32,456 nucleotides of DNA from Metaclostridioides mangenotii (GTDB taxonomy: Bacteria; Bacillota; Clostridia; Peptostreptococcales; Peptostreptococcaceae): assembly GCF_018917235.1 (NCBI RefSeq), contig NZ_JAHLOF010000014.1, forward strand, positions 1 through 32,456, given 5' to 3'. The translations under genes were made by a program, and so were the position numbers. The notes beneath the pieces were generated by a model, which worked only from the letters and a program-made list of their open reading frames with translations, ran no database searches and was not told the DNA's origin. This document shows, one piece after another, positions 23,179 through 30,780 of the stretch. How positions within the stretch are numbered: the first letter of the stretch is position 1; each line of letters opens with the position of its first letter.

Positions 23179-24924
23179 ATGTTAAAAGAATTCGGAAGAC
23201 ACAGATATCAAATAAGAATGGGAGAAGGTTTCATACAGGACTGTTTTGCAGTGCAATATGACTCTAATAGCCGAGTTTATGAGTTTCAAATACTAGATGC
23301 TAACGGAATAATTAGAGACACTTCAGGATTAAGTTTGCAACTTGTAGTGGCGGTGGGAAGCAAAGGTGTATTTGCTAATGGATCAGTTTTAAATGCTAAA
23401 GAGGGATTATTTGAGGTCATTCTAAACTCGGACCAATTAAGCGAATACGGAAAACATGAAGCGCAAGTAAAGATATCTGATTCGACAGGAACTTTACAAT
23501 CACCAATATTTAAAATCGATATAGGTAAAAGTATATTTACAGGAGCAGCAGCAGGCACAAATATTGTAATAGATTATAAGAAAATTGAAGATGCAAGAAA
23601 AGTAGTTGAAGGTTGGATAGTAAACCCTGAACAATTCAACGGTAAAGATGGTGTAGACGGAAAAAATGGTGCAGATGGAGAAAATGGCGTAGATGGTAAA
23701 GATGGTAAGTCATTTAATATAAAAGACGTCCTTACATCTGTTGAAGAATTAGAAGAATTAAAAGGAACTGCTGTGATTGGTGATAGTTACTTAATCAATG
23801 GCCATATTTATGTATTCTCAGAAAATACAAAAGACTTTAAAGATGGTGGAACTTACAAAGGGGATAGGGGCGATAAAGGCGAACAAGGTATTCAAGGTAT
23901 CCAAGGTCCTAAAGGTGAACAAGGTGTCCAAGGTATACAAGGACCAAGGGGCGAACAAGGATTACAGGGTCCTAAAGGAGATAAGGGGGATCAAGGTATC
24001 CAAGGGATGCTAGGTCCTAAAGGAGATAAAGGGGACAAAGGAGATCAAGGATCGCAGGGTATTCAGGGATTACCCGGTAAAGATGGTGAAGGTTTAGAGA
24101 TAAAAGGTGTATTTGATACATTAGAACAACTCCCTACTAATCTGAACGACAATAACATTGGTGAATGTTATATGGTTGAAAGAGACTTATATATTTGGAA
24201 AGAAGAGGGATGGCTATTATATGGCGAGTTGAAGGGGCCAAAAGGAGACCAAGGTCCAAAGGGAGATCAAGGCGATAAGGGGTTAAAAGGAGATCCTGGT
24301 CCTCAAGGTCAAAAAGGTGATAAGGGAGATAAAGGTGACCAAGGACCACCAGGTGAAAGTGGCGGGTCTAATGGTGTTATAAATCTTAGCGAGATAAGAA
24401 GTAATATGATTCCATTTAGGATTCAGTGTGCCAACACAATACATTTCCAGTTTGGTAATTGGGCAGATGAACCTACACTTGAGTTCGATAAAAGCAGCAA
24501 ATTGATTACTATTAATCCTATTAATGGTGAAGGTCAAATAGGTTCTGCAAGTAGTCCTTTTACAAATGGGTATTTTAAAAATAGTATAAACGTTACATCT
24601 GATAGAAATAAAAAAGAAAATATAAAATATTTAGAAGACAAAGATTCTGATTTGACATTAAATGATTGCTACGAATATGTAAAAAACGTATACAACCCTG
24701 CAACATATAATTTAATTGATTCAAGTGTGGATGATAAGAAAATAGGATTTATTGCACAAGACAGTGAATATAACAATGTCGGCGACTTAATAATAGATGA
24801 AAGAGATGGCCATTACACAGTTAATGAATACGGATACATAACTGCTCTAGGCGGAGCTTTAAAACAAGCTATATTAGAAATAGAAAATCTAAAACAAGAA
24901 ATAGAAAAGTTGAAATCAAAATAA
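23179..24924 (+). CDS. Collagen-like tail fibre / receptor-binding protein with BppU and S74-like domains
   Basis: 581 residues. Residues about 5-130 resemble the BppU N-terminal domain that anchors baseplate fibres. Collagen-like Gly-x-y triplets run at about 155-175, 225-300 and 350-395, interrupted by two small globular blocks. The C-terminus has [10 protein letters not shown] (S474, K478/K479) and G-F-I-A-Q-D followed by a coiled coil ending E-I-E-K-L-K-S-K, again S74-like. The fibre probably trimerises through collagen and coiled-coil parts and contacts the host surface. The triplet tracts are prone to length change by recombination. Confidence 0.8.
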   Translation: MLKEFGRHRYQIRMGEGFIQDCFAVQYDSNSRVYEFQILDANGIIRDTSGLSLQLVVAVGSKGVFANGSVLNAKEGLFEVILNSDQLSEYGKHEAQVKISDSTGTLQSPIFKIDIGKSIFTGAAAGTNIVIDYKKIEDARKVVEGWIVNPEQFNGKDGVDGKNGADGENGVDGKDGKSFNIKDVLTSVEELEELKGTAVIGDSYLINGHIYVFSENTKDFKDGGTYKGDRGDKGEQGIQGIQGPKGEQGVQGIQGPRGEQGLQGPKGDKGDQGIQGMLGPKGDKGDKGDQGSQGIQGLPGKDGEGLEIKGVFDTLEQLPTNLNDNNIGECYMVERDLYIWKEEGWLLYGELKGPKGDQGPKGDQGDKGLKGDPGPQGQKGDKGDKGDQGPPGESGGSNGVINLSEIRSNMIPFRIQCANTIHFQFGNWADEPTLEFDKSSKLITINPINGEGQIGSASSPFTNGYFKNSINVTSDRNKKENIKYLEDKDSDLTLNDCYEYVKNVYNPATYNLIDSSVDDKKIGFIAQDSEYNNVGDLIIDERDGHYTVNEYGYITALGGALKQAILEIENLKQEIEKLKSK

Positions 24925-24956
24925 ATTAAAAAACAAATATATGGAAATAACGAGCG

Positions 24957-24979
24957 AGGACTATAAGTTGTCTTTTTTT
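24957..24979 (+). terminator. Terminator 1 of the post-tail array
   Basis: AGGAC (24957-24961) pairs with GTCTT (24970-24974), with one G.U pair, then seven T. It is the weakest of the six. Confidence 0.5.
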
Positions 24980-25105
24980 GTATAAAAATAAAAAATAATA
25001 GCATAATATGATTGTATTGATCAAAACAATACCTTCGTCACTAAAACTGTTTCACTCCTAATATTAGGTATAATGAATTATTATAAACTGATACGTATCA
25101 TCTTT

Positions 25106-25134
25106 AAAAGGCACCTATTATAGATGCCTTTTTT
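25106..25134 (+). terminator. Terminator 2 of the post-tail array
   Basis: AAAAGGCA (25106-25113) pairs with TGCCTTTT (25125-25132), with an inner CTAT/ATAG extension and a T-run. Confidence 0.8.
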
Positions 25135-25216
25135 ATTGCATAATATTAAGGTTGATTAAATATATTATAATGACATTAGATTTATTAAAAAAATAAAAAA
25201 GTTATTCTGCAACACT

Positions 25217-25248
25217 AAAAAACATCTTTATAAATAGAGGTGTTTTTT
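25217..25248 (+). terminator. Terminator 3 of the post-tail array
   Basis: AAAAAACATCT pairs with AGGTGTTTTTT; the U.G pair within it is valid on the + strand. Confidence 0.75.
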
Positions 25249-25360
25249 GTATTAAATTAAAATAACGGAATAAAATAAAGATTTTTATAATATATTATAT
25301 TAGTACAAAATACATTACATCCTTAAGTGTATTATGTTATTTAAATCTTTATATTTATTG

Positions 25361-25390
25361 AAAAGGCATCTACAATTGTAGGTGCTTTTT
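25361..25390 (+). terminator. Terminator 4 of the post-tail array
   Basis: AAAAGGCATCTAC pairs with GTAGGTGCTTTT, with one bulged G and a 4-base loop, then T. Confidence 0.8.
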
Positions 25391-25485
25391 ACGTGCATAA
25401 TATTGAGAGAAATTTAATATATTGTAATGCTAGCTAATATCAGACTCTATTAGTTAGTTATGATTTAATTCCTATTCCTTTTTTC

Positions 25486-25516
25486 AAAGAACACCTTTAA
25501 TTCAAGGTGTTCTTTT
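25486..25516 (+). terminator. Terminator 5 of the post-tail array
   Basis: AAAGAACACCTT (25486-25497) pairs perfectly with AAGGTGTTCTTT (25504-25515). Confidence 0.85.
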
Positions 25517-25596
25517 GTATTAAAATAAAAATAATTGTGCATAATATGTACACAGGATTAAGGTCCTCTTTACATTTATGTTATTTTATATTCGCG

Positions 25597-25627
25597 AAAG
25601 GCATCACTATATGTGGTGCTTTTTTTG
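25597..25627 (+). terminator. Terminator 6 of the post-tail array
   Basis: AAAGGCATCAC pairs with GTGGTGCTTT, with the same bulged G as terminator 4, followed by a T-run. It lies 35 bases upstream of the lysis genes. Confidence 0.8.
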
Positions 25628-25661
25628 TAATAATTCAAAATAAATGATTGGAGATTGATAT

Positions 25662-25916
25662 ATGAATGAGGAATTATTTAAACATCAATTAAACACCCAT
25701 GAGAATAGATTGAATAATCATTCAGAAAGACTTGATAAAATAGAACAACAACAAGCTACTTTTGCTACTCAAATAGAAAACTTGTGTAGTGATATAAAAA
25801 GATTGACAAGCGATATAAAAGACCTAACAAGTGTTATCAAGTGGTTTATAGGTATTATGTTTACTACTTTTCTAGGTTTCTTTATATATGCAGTACAAAG
25901 CGGTTTATTTAAATAG
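25662..25916 (+). CDS. xhlA: Haemolysin XhlA-like lysis protein
   Basis: 84 residues. A charged N-terminal coiled coil with repeated S-D-I-K-R/D-L-T units is followed by one C-terminal membrane helix (WFIGIMFTTFLGFFIYAVQ), the XhlA layout. XhlA proteins sit in the membrane and act with a holin to release phage. It directly precedes the holin gene. The ribosome site TTGGAG lies 11 bases before the ATG. Confidence 0.85.
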   Translation: MNEELFKHQLNTHENRLNNHSERLDKIEQQQATFATQIENLCSDIKRLTSDIKDLTSVIKWFIGIMFTTFLGFFIYAVQSGLFK

Positions 25917-25929
25917 AAGGGGTGATTAA

Positions 25930-26172
25930 ATGGATATTATGAGTTTTATACCAGAGCAGTTAATGATAATAGTAGTAACGTTATATGTGTTAGGGGTAGC
26001 TTGTAAGAGTATACCTAAATTAGATGATAGATACATACCGATAATTTTGTTAGCTATAGGGATTGTACTTAGTGTTTGCTTGGTTGGATTCAATGTTACA
26101 TCAGTAATGCAGGGTATCTTGTGTTGGGGAGTAGCAATAGGGGTTAATCAAACGTACAAACAATTAAAATAA
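25930..26172 (+). CDS. Phage holin (Hol44 / superfamily V type)
   Basis: 80 residues with two to three membrane helices (about 8-27, 36-53 and 56-72), a central K-x-I-P-K-L-D-D-R-Y-I-P motif and a short Lys-ending tail. This is the pattern of Hol44-type holins of Gram-positive phages, which open the membrane for the endolysin. It starts 13 bases after XhlA. Confidence 0.85.
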   Translation: MDIMSFIPEQLMIIVVTLYVLGVACKSIPKLDDRYIPIILLAIGIVLSVCLVGFNVTSVMQGILCWGVAIGVNQTYKQLK

Positions 26173-26206
26173 CTGGAAATATATGTTATGATATTATCAT
26201 AACATA
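26164..26206 (+). promoter_or_regulatory. 25-bp palindrome overlapping a predicted promoter of the CPBP gene
   Basis: The bases 26182-26206 form a perfect inverted repeat, 12-base arms (TATGTTATGATA and its complement) around one central T. A weak promoter, TTAAAA (26164-26169), 17 bases, TATGAT (26187-26192), places its -10 inside the palindrome. A dimeric repressor bound here would block transcription. As RNA it could instead form a 10-bp hairpin, but no T-run follows. Confidence 0.5.
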
Positions 26207-26225
26207 AGTGTGAGAAGGAGATAAT

Positions 26226-26798
26226 ATGGAAAAAGAAGGGGTTTTAACAATTGCGATTTTAGTTTTTGGTGTTTTTGCTGGGGTATTGGGAGACTCATTA
26301 ATTTTACTGTCAATTTTTGATATTCTAATTATTATTTTGGCTATAGTTATTGCCAAGAAGCATAATATATGTGAATTTAAAATGTCTTATTTAAACTCTA
26401 AAAATTGTAAAATTATCATTTTTCTATTTTTATTGTCTTCTTTAATTAGCCATGTGTATATATATTGGTTAGAATATTCTGGTTTGATTGGGTCTATAAA
26501 TAAAAAGTATTTAATCACTGGGCCTTTTATATATAGGATTATACGAGGCGTTGTGTTTGCTCCTATTGTAGAAGAATTGATATTTAGAGGTGTGATTATA
26601 GGTAAGATATTTAAAAATAAGCCGTATATAGGTATAATTGTAAGTTCAATTACATTTGGGTTTGCACATATTGGAAAGGGATTAGTTATTGTTCCTATGC
26701 ATATTATAACGGGTTTAATATTTTCTATAGCTTACTATAAAACTAAGAGACTAGAAGTTCCAATTACTATACATGCTTTAAAAAATATATTTTTTTAA
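26226..26798 (+). CDS. CPBP-family intramembrane metalloprotease (Abi)
   Basis: 190 residues with six or more membrane helices, ATG after AGAAGGAG. The three CPBP motifs are present: E-E-L-I-F-R-G, F-G-F-A-H (the F-x-x-x-H motif), and a later His in V-P-M-H-I-I-T-G. The Glu and His residues bind the catalytic metal. Related proteins process prenylated or other membrane substrates or protect against self-made bacteriocins. It interrupts the lysis cassette between holin and endolysin and has its own promoter and terminator, so it is likely cargo. Confidence 0.85.
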   Translation: MEKEGVLTIAILVFGVFAGVLGDSLILLSIFDILIIILAIVIAKKHNICEFKMSYLNSKNCKIIIFLFLLSSLISHVYIYWLEYSGLIGSINKKYLITGPFIYRIIRGVVFAPIVEELIFRGVIIGKIFKNKPYIGIIVSSITFGFAHIGKGLVIVPMHIITGLIFSIAYYKTKRLEVPITIHALKNIFF

Positions 26799-26822
26799 AT
26801 AATAATTATAAGAACGAAATTT

Positions 26823-26847
26823 AAGACACATAGTGTGTCTTTTTTTG
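26823..26847 (+). terminator. Intrinsic terminator after the CPBP gene
   Basis: AAGACACA (26823-26830) pairs with TGTGTCTT (26834-26841) over a 3-base loop, then seven or more T. Confidence 0.85.
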
Positions 26848-26875
26848 TTTTTTATAAAAAAAATGAGGTGATATT

Positions 26876-27694
26876 ATGAAAATATGTGTATCAATAGGAC
26901 ATTCTATTTTAAAGAATGGTAACAACACATCGAGTAACGGAATAAAAAATGAATACAATTATAACAAGTCATTAGCTCCTAAAGTAGCTGAACTACTAAA
27001 AAAAGAAGGACATACAGTAAAGCTATTACAATGCCCTGAAAGAATGTTTAATAAGAGTACTGAGGAAGCAGGATATAAATTATCTGTAGTTAATTCAGAT
27101 AAATACGATCTGTGCCTAGAGTTACATCTAAACGCAAGTAACGGGCAAGGTTATGGGGCTGAAGTTTGGTATACCTCAGGTGCAGGCGGTGAGTATGCAA
27201 ATAGAATATGTGATAAATTACATACTATAGGATTTAAGAATAGGGGTAAGGTAAAAGACTATAGAGGGCTTTACATGTTACAGAAGACTAAGTGTCCATC
27301 TGTTGTTGTAGAGTCCTTTTTCTGTGACAATAAGAATGATTGTACTATAGCCGATAATAATTCACTTGATAAGATGGCTAAGGCAATTGTAGAAGGTGTA
27401 TTAAATAAGAATGTTGCAGAGGATAAAAAAGAGAATTTTGATTATGCAATAATCTATAGTGGAGATAGAGACAAAGCAGTTGCTATTATAATGAAAGAAT
27501 ATCTCCCTAATTCAACTATTGTTGACATTGCAGATTACAAGAGTTACATGTGTAGAAATGCTTACGCTATAGGCGGTGGAGCATCTAAGGGGTTAGAGAA
27601 GTTCCCAGACAGTGTAACTAAATTTGTAGGTAATGACTTTAAGGATACATATAGGTTAGTTGTTGACTGGTTGGAAAATAGGAAATTGATGTAG
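26876..27694 (+). CDS. Endolysin: N-acetylmuramoyl-L-alanine amidase (Amidase_3)
   Basis: 272 residues with GAGGTGATA before the ATG. Residues 1-180 are Amidase_3 with the zinc-binding set: S-I-G-H-S (His), K-N-E-Y-N-Y-N (Glu), L-E-L-H-L-N-A-S (His) and the catalytic Glu in V-V-V-E-S-F-F. Residues about 195-272 form a separate domain (FDYAIIYSGDRDKAVAI, then AYAIGGGA and VDWLENRK) resembling the C-terminal wall-binding domain of clostridial phage endolysins. It cleaves peptidoglycan between MurNAc and L-Ala. I saw no clear internal start codon for a free wall-binding domain of the kind reported in some relatives. Confidence 0.88.
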   Translation: MKICVSIGHSILKNGNNTSSNGIKNEYNYNKSLAPKVAELLKKEGHTVKLLQCPERMFNKSTEEAGYKLSVVNSDKYDLCLELHLNASNGQGYGAEVWYTSGAGGEYANRICDKLHTIGFKNRGKVKDYRGLYMLQKTKCPSVVVESFFCDNKNDCTIADNNSLDKMAKAIVEGVLNKNVAEDKKENFDYAIIYSGDRDKAVAIIMKEYLPNSTIVDIADYKSYMCRNAYAIGGGASKGLEKFPDSVTKFVGNDFKDTYRLVVDWLENRKLM

Positions 27695-27752
27695 ATTTCA
27701 AGTCAACTATTTTAGGATCTTTATGTTGTTTTGTCAACTAGGCATAGTAAAA

Positions 27753-27779
27753 GGGTAGCTTAATTGCCACCCTATTTTT
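27753..27779 (+). terminator. Intrinsic terminator after the endolysin gene
   Basis: GGGTAGC and GCCACCC (27753-27772) pair with one mismatch, followed by a T-rich tail. Its stem and loop resemble the terminators at 28691 and 32064. Confidence 0.7.
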
Positions 27780-27823
27780 AAAATTTTTATACATATGTTA
27801 TACAACATATAATTTAAATTATA

Positions 27824-28336
27824 TTATAGCAATTTATTAAAATTTTCAATGCGTATTAATTTTGAATACACATAATTAAGTAAAGTTCCGTGATTTAATT
27901 CATCAGATATTATACTGAAAAGTTTATCTCTATAGTAAAAATTTGGTAATCCAAACATAATAACTCTTAATTGCTCAACATACTTAGTAGCTTTTACAAT
28001 AGCACTGTATATTCCTGTAAATAAATCTCTCGGTGGAACGAAATAATAACCTTGATCAATATGTGCATACGTACCTGTCAGTTGATAATATATTTCTTTT
28101 AACAAATTACTATTATTAACAAGATCGTTTCCTATCTGTTCTAATATTTCTAAAATATCATTTACCATTTCAGCAGTAGGTGAAGGTAATGGTAATGTTT
28201 GAAATTCTGAAATATGAAACCTATTTCTTAACCAATCTATTAAAAGTAAATCTTGCTCCATAGAATTTATTGTATCCTCTATTAAATATATTGAATTTTG
28301 CAAATGAGTAGGATTAGGGTAAATATTTTGATACAT
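27824..28336 (-). CDS. Degenerate ferritin-like protein, paralogue A
   Basis: 170 residues on the minus strand, with GGAGGTATATT before the ATG. It is mostly helical. The K-E-I-Y-Y-Q-L-T-G-T and I-I-S-D-E-L-N-H-G-T-L-L-N-Y segments resemble the two iron-binding helices of clostridial ferritin-like proteins. The first E-x-x-H appears lost (D-L-V-N-N at that place), so a two-metal site is doubtful. It is about 30% identical by eye to paralogue B over the full length, with a shared M-Y-Q-N-I start. It is transcribed opposite to the phage genes and is probably a lysogen-expressed moron. The ferritin fold is inferred from motif spacing only. Confidence 0.45.
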   Translation of the reverse strand: MYQNIYPNPTHLQNSIYLIEDTINSMEQDLLLIDWLRNRFHISEFQTLPLPSPTAEMVNDILEILEQIGNDLVNNSNLLKEIYYQLTGTYAHIDQGYYFVPPRDLFTGIYSAIVKATKYVEQLRVIMFGLPNFYYRDKLFSIISDELNHGTLLNYVYSKLIRIENFNKLL

Positions 28337-28351
28337 AATATACCTCCAAAT

Positions 28352-28415
28352 GTTTTACTATAGATATATGCTTTAGTATTTGGGTACATTCATGGAAATG
28401 AAGCAAGCTTAAAAG
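28352..28415 (-). promoter_or_regulatory. Conserved upstream region of paralogue A
   Basis: On the + strand the 19-base block GTTTTACTATAGATATATG (28352-28370) and a downstream GGAAATGAAGC / GCTTAAAA pair are nearly identical to those before paralogue B. The conservation of non-coding sequence points to shared control. The exact -10 and -35 boxes are not clear. Confidence 0.4.
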
Positions 28416-28501
28416 TAACATTCATTGACCCTACTACTCGTAGGATAGTGAAATTATGGATATACCCGAAGCAAAGAATTAAACAAATGTTAATAGCCTG
28501 A

Positions 28502-28510
28502 TGATATAAT
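28502..28510 (+). promoter_or_regulatory. Extended -10 promoter for the 48-residue gene
   Basis: TGATATAAT is a full extended -10 element, with a perfect TATAAT at 28505-28510, 30 bases before the ATG. The upstream -35 is weak, as is common with extended -10 promoters. Confidence 0.5.
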
Positions 28511-28539
28511 AAAAATAAAACGTTATAGAGGGGGAAGAA

Positions 28540-28686
28540 ATGAACACAACAAATGAAGTAGAAGAATTAAGAGCGGATATTATAAAGATGATAGAAGAAA
28601 TAGCAGAAACACTGAGTGATGAAGAGTTGGAACAAATGTATAATGAAATTAAAAGTTTTGTAGAAACCAGTGGATTAAAACAGTAG
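28540..28686 (+). CDS. Hypothetical acidic helical protein (48 aa)
   Basis: 48 codons with GAGGGGGAAG before the ATG, an extended -10 promoter and a perfect terminator, so it is a complete single-gene unit. The product is Glu-rich (E-E-I-A-E-T-L-S-D-E-E-L-E-Q-M) and is predicted to form one or two helices. The size and charge would suit a small regulator or inhibitor, but no family is recognised. Confidence 0.55.
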   Translation: MNTTNEVEELRADIIKMIEEIAETLSDEELEQMYNEIKSFVETSGLKQ

Positions 28687-28690
28687 TAAT

Positions 28691-28722
28691 AAAGGGTAGC
28701 TTAGTTGCTACCCTTTTTTTTA
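28691..28722 (+). terminator. Intrinsic terminator, possibly bidirectional
   Basis: AAAGGGTAGC (28691-28700) pairs perfectly with GCTACCCTTT (28707-28716), followed by a T-run to about 28721. It lies between the 48-residue gene and the convergent end of paralogue B, so it may serve both. Confidence 0.8.
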
Positions 28723-28723
28723 A

Positions 28724-29218
28724 TTATGCCTGAATTTGCGGGTTTTTTAATGAGAGCGTTATATAAGATAATAAGTTAGCATAATTAATTTCATCAGATA
28801 TTATACTTGAAATCAAAAATTTATCGGATTGCTCTTGTAACCCATTCATTATGAGTCTATTTCTTTGAGCAGATTCTAAATTTTCTAAAATAGCCATTTC
28901 TAATCCAGATAGAATATTTTCAGGGGGAGAAAAGTATCCTTCATATGGTGGAGGGTAAGCATTTGTAAGTCGAGAATACATATTATATAGTATATTTGAA
29001 TGTATTAGCTTTTGATCTCTAATAAATTGTAAAAGTGCTATTACATCTTTTGCCTGGGTTGGAGAGAGTTCTGGTGTTTGATATGTTTCTGATATTGTAG
29101 CCTGATCAATCAACCACTGTAGGAGTTGCAATTGCTTTTCTTTAAATATTATAGACTCCCCTAGCATATCTATTGTATTCTGAGAAGGATTCGAATCTGG
29201 AAAAATGTTTTGATACAT
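28724..29218 (-). CDS. Degenerate ferritin-like protein, paralogue B
   Basis: 164 residues on the minus strand. The start is placed at 29218 because AGGAGGTTTATT precedes that ATG and its product begins M-Y-Q-N-I like paralogue A; an ATG 60 bases further upstream has no such support. It has Y-S-R-L-T-N-A-Y and I-I-S-D-E-I-N-Y-A-N-L-L-S-Y at the positions of the ferritin-like helices, with Tyr replacing the second His. A third, broken copy lies at the right end of the window. Function unknown; iron binding is doubtful. Confidence 0.45.
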   Translation of the reverse strand: MYQNIFPDSNPSQNTIDMLGESIIFKEKQLQLLQWLIDQATISETYQTPELSPTQAKDVIALLQFIRDQKLIHSNILYNMYSRLTNAYPPPYEGYFSPPENILSGLEMAILENLESAQRNRLIMNGLQEQSDKFLISSIISDEINYANLLSYITLSLKNPQIQA

Positions 29219-29235
29219 AATAAACCTCCTAAATA

Positions 29236-29299
29236 GTTTTACTATAGATATATGTGTTAAATGAAATTTTAAATACATTTAAGGAAATGAAGCTTAAAA
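29236..29299 (-). promoter_or_regulatory. Conserved upstream region of paralogue B
   Basis: It contains the same 19-base block GTTTTACTATAGATATATG (29236-29254, + strand) and GGAAATGAAGCTTAAAA (29283-29299) as the region before paralogue A. The block-to-block distance differs between the copies. Confidence 0.4.
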
Positions 29300-29338
29300 T
29301 AACCTATCATTGACAATAATACATTAAGAGGTGATTAT

Positions 29339-30274
29339 ATGGATATATTCGATGAAAAAGGAATCAAACCAATGCTTATACACGAACAACAAGAGGCTTT
29401 TGACTCAGAGGATTATATATTTGAATTAAAACTAGATGGAATAAGATGTATTGCATATTTAGATAAAGATAGTACGGATTTAAGAAATAAGAGGGATTTT
29501 AAGTTGATACCAAGATTTCCAGAACTAGAGTATCTACATAAGTATGTAAATGAGAAGTGTATACTTGACGGTGAATTAATAGCAATGAATAATGGAGTCC
29601 CAGACTTTTACGAATTACAAAGAAGGACTTTATTAAGTGATCCATTTAAAATGCAACTTTCAGCTAAGAAATATCCTGTATCTTTTATAGCATATGATAT
29701 TATTTATTATAAAGATGATTTAGTAACAGATTTACCTTTGTTAAAACGAAAGATTTTATTAGAAAAGACAGTAAAAGAGATGGATAGATTTGCAATATCA
29801 AGATATATAGAAGGAAAGGGAAAAGCCTTATATCAAGTTGCAGAGAGTCAAAAGCTAGAAGGTATAGTCGCTAAAGACAAACAAAGTAAATACTGGTTTG
29901 GTAAAAAGAGTAGAGACTGGATTAAGATTAAATATATGAAGGACGAAGACTTTGTTGTATGTGGTTATATACTTAAAGAAAACAATATGACTAGTTTAGT
30001 AATTGCACAATATAATGAAGAAAACGAATTGATATATAAAGGACATGTAACATTAGGTGTTAGTCTTAGAAAACTTAATCAATATAAATATAAAAAAGTT
30101 AGTGAACCACCTATTAAGTACGTACCTACTGGATCTAATAACGAAGATGCTGTTTGGCTAGAGCCAACTTTAGTATGTACAGTAGAGTATATGCCGAACG
30201 ATAAGGGCAGTTTAAGGCAACCAGTATTAAAGGGTATTAGAGAAGATAAATTACCGAACGAATGTAGAGAATGA
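29339..30274 (+). CDS. ATP-dependent DNA ligase
   Basis: 311 residues with AGAGGTGATT before the ATG. Motif I is E-L-K-L-D-G-I-R (adenylated Lys), motif III L-D-G-E-L-I-A, motif IV E-G-I-V-A-K-D, and motif V W-I-K-I-K-Y. An OB-fold domain follows from about residue 205. The protein lacks the large N-terminal DNA-binding domain, like LigB/LigD-type bacterial and phage ligases. It seals nicks using ATP. It is placed far from the replication genes, among morons, and part of its 3' end is duplicated at 31957-32058. Confidence 0.88.
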   Translation: MDIFDEKGIKPMLIHEQQEAFDSEDYIFELKLDGIRCIAYLDKDSTDLRNKRDFKLIPRFPELEYLHKYVNEKCILDGELIAMNNGVPDFYELQRRTLLSDPFKMQLSAKKYPVSFIAYDIIYYKDDLVTDLPLLKRKILLEKTVKEMDRFAISRYIEGKGKALYQVAESQKLEGIVAKDKQSKYWFGKKSRDWIKIKYMKDEDFVVCGYILKENNMTSLVIAQYNEENELIYKGHVTLGVSLRKLNQYKYKKVSEPPIKYVPTGSNNEDAVWLEPTLVCTVEYMPNDKGSLRQPVLKGIREDKLPNECRE

Positions 30275-30321
30275 TGATTATAAATATATATATTTTTGTA
30301 TTCAAAAATAACATAAATTTG

Positions 30322-30358
30322 AAATGCCTATGACTTTATAGTTATAGGCATTTTTTAT
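30322..30358 (+). terminator. Intrinsic terminator after the ligase gene
   Basis: AAATGCCTATGAC (30322-30334) pairs with GTTATAGGCATTT (30341-30353), with one G.U pair, then T. The sequence 30359-30780 after it has no gene. Confidence 0.85.
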
Positions 30359-30431
30359 TCTAAACTCCTAAAAATAAGAAATTCTTTTAAATTCCTAATT
30401 TATTTTTAAAAATAATGTTTCATTATCTTAG

Positions 30432-30763
30432 ATATATAGTGTAGGGGTAAATTTGACAACTATATCAATGAGGATTTTTTTATTCTAATTTATTTAAAGT
30501 AGATCTTTTACATTCTTCTTTTTTAAGTCGGTATTATTTATAGTAGAAAAACATTTTTTAATACCTTGTTTTTTGTTATACCATCCGCCTTATATAGTGA
30601 GGGGTTCTTTTTAAATTAAAGGAGATCCATTACATTCTTATACTGTTTTTTTTAATACCTTATGCTATAAATCCAAAAAATGAAGGTTTATTATCGTAGA
30701 TATATAATTATAGTATAATATAATGCGGTATTAATAATACCAGCTTAAGATAGATTATATTAT
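30432..30763 (+). repeat. Imperfect short repeats in the gap before the hydrolase gene
   Basis: The gap between ligase and hydrolase contains pairs of similar blocks: TTATCTTAGATATATA (30424-30439) and TTATCGTAGATATATA (30690-30705); TTACATTCTT followed by TTTTTTAATACCTT, each twice (about 30508-30574 and 30631-30661); and GGTATT with AATACC arms. It reads like two or more decayed tandem units. No gene is visible. Confidence 0.4.
30711..30743 (+). promoter_or_regulatory. Promoter and small inverted repeat before the hydrolase gene
   Basis: TAGTATAATATAATGCGGTATT carries one or two TATAAT-type -10 boxes (30714-30719 and 30719-30724), followed by GGTATT-AAT-AATACC (about 30727-30741), a 6-base inverted repeat that could be an operator. 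TAGTATAATGCGGTATT recurs at 31801-31817, just after the gene. Confidence 0.4.
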
Positions 30764-30780
30764 TTTTAGGGGGATAATAA

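Larger units (their letters stand above)
25001..25547 (+). repeat. GCATAATAT motif, four copies within the non-coding post-tail region
   Basis: GCATAATAT occurs at 25001-25009, 25138-25146, 25395-25403 and 25539-25547, each within about 10-25 bases downstream of a terminator hairpin. Copies two and three are followed by related sequence (TTAATATATT-R-TAATG-like at about 25157-25172 and 25414-25429). The region 24925-25661 has no credible gene on either strand. The spacing suggests repeated cassettes of unknown kind. Confidence 0.55.

Noticed and set aside
23798..24349. Alternative-frame open stretches in the fibre gene.
   Set aside because: They arise from the collagen-like triplet repeats being open in several frames.
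24925..25661. CRISPR array or tRNA cluster in the post-tail gap.
   Set aside because: The repeats are 9 bases and unevenly spaced, the hairpins are terminators, and no cloverleaf could be found.
29309..29339. TTGACA upstream of the ligase gene as its promoter.
   Set aside because: A -10 at normal spacing would fall on the start codon. The sequence is part of the conserved upstream region of the divergent paralogue B.
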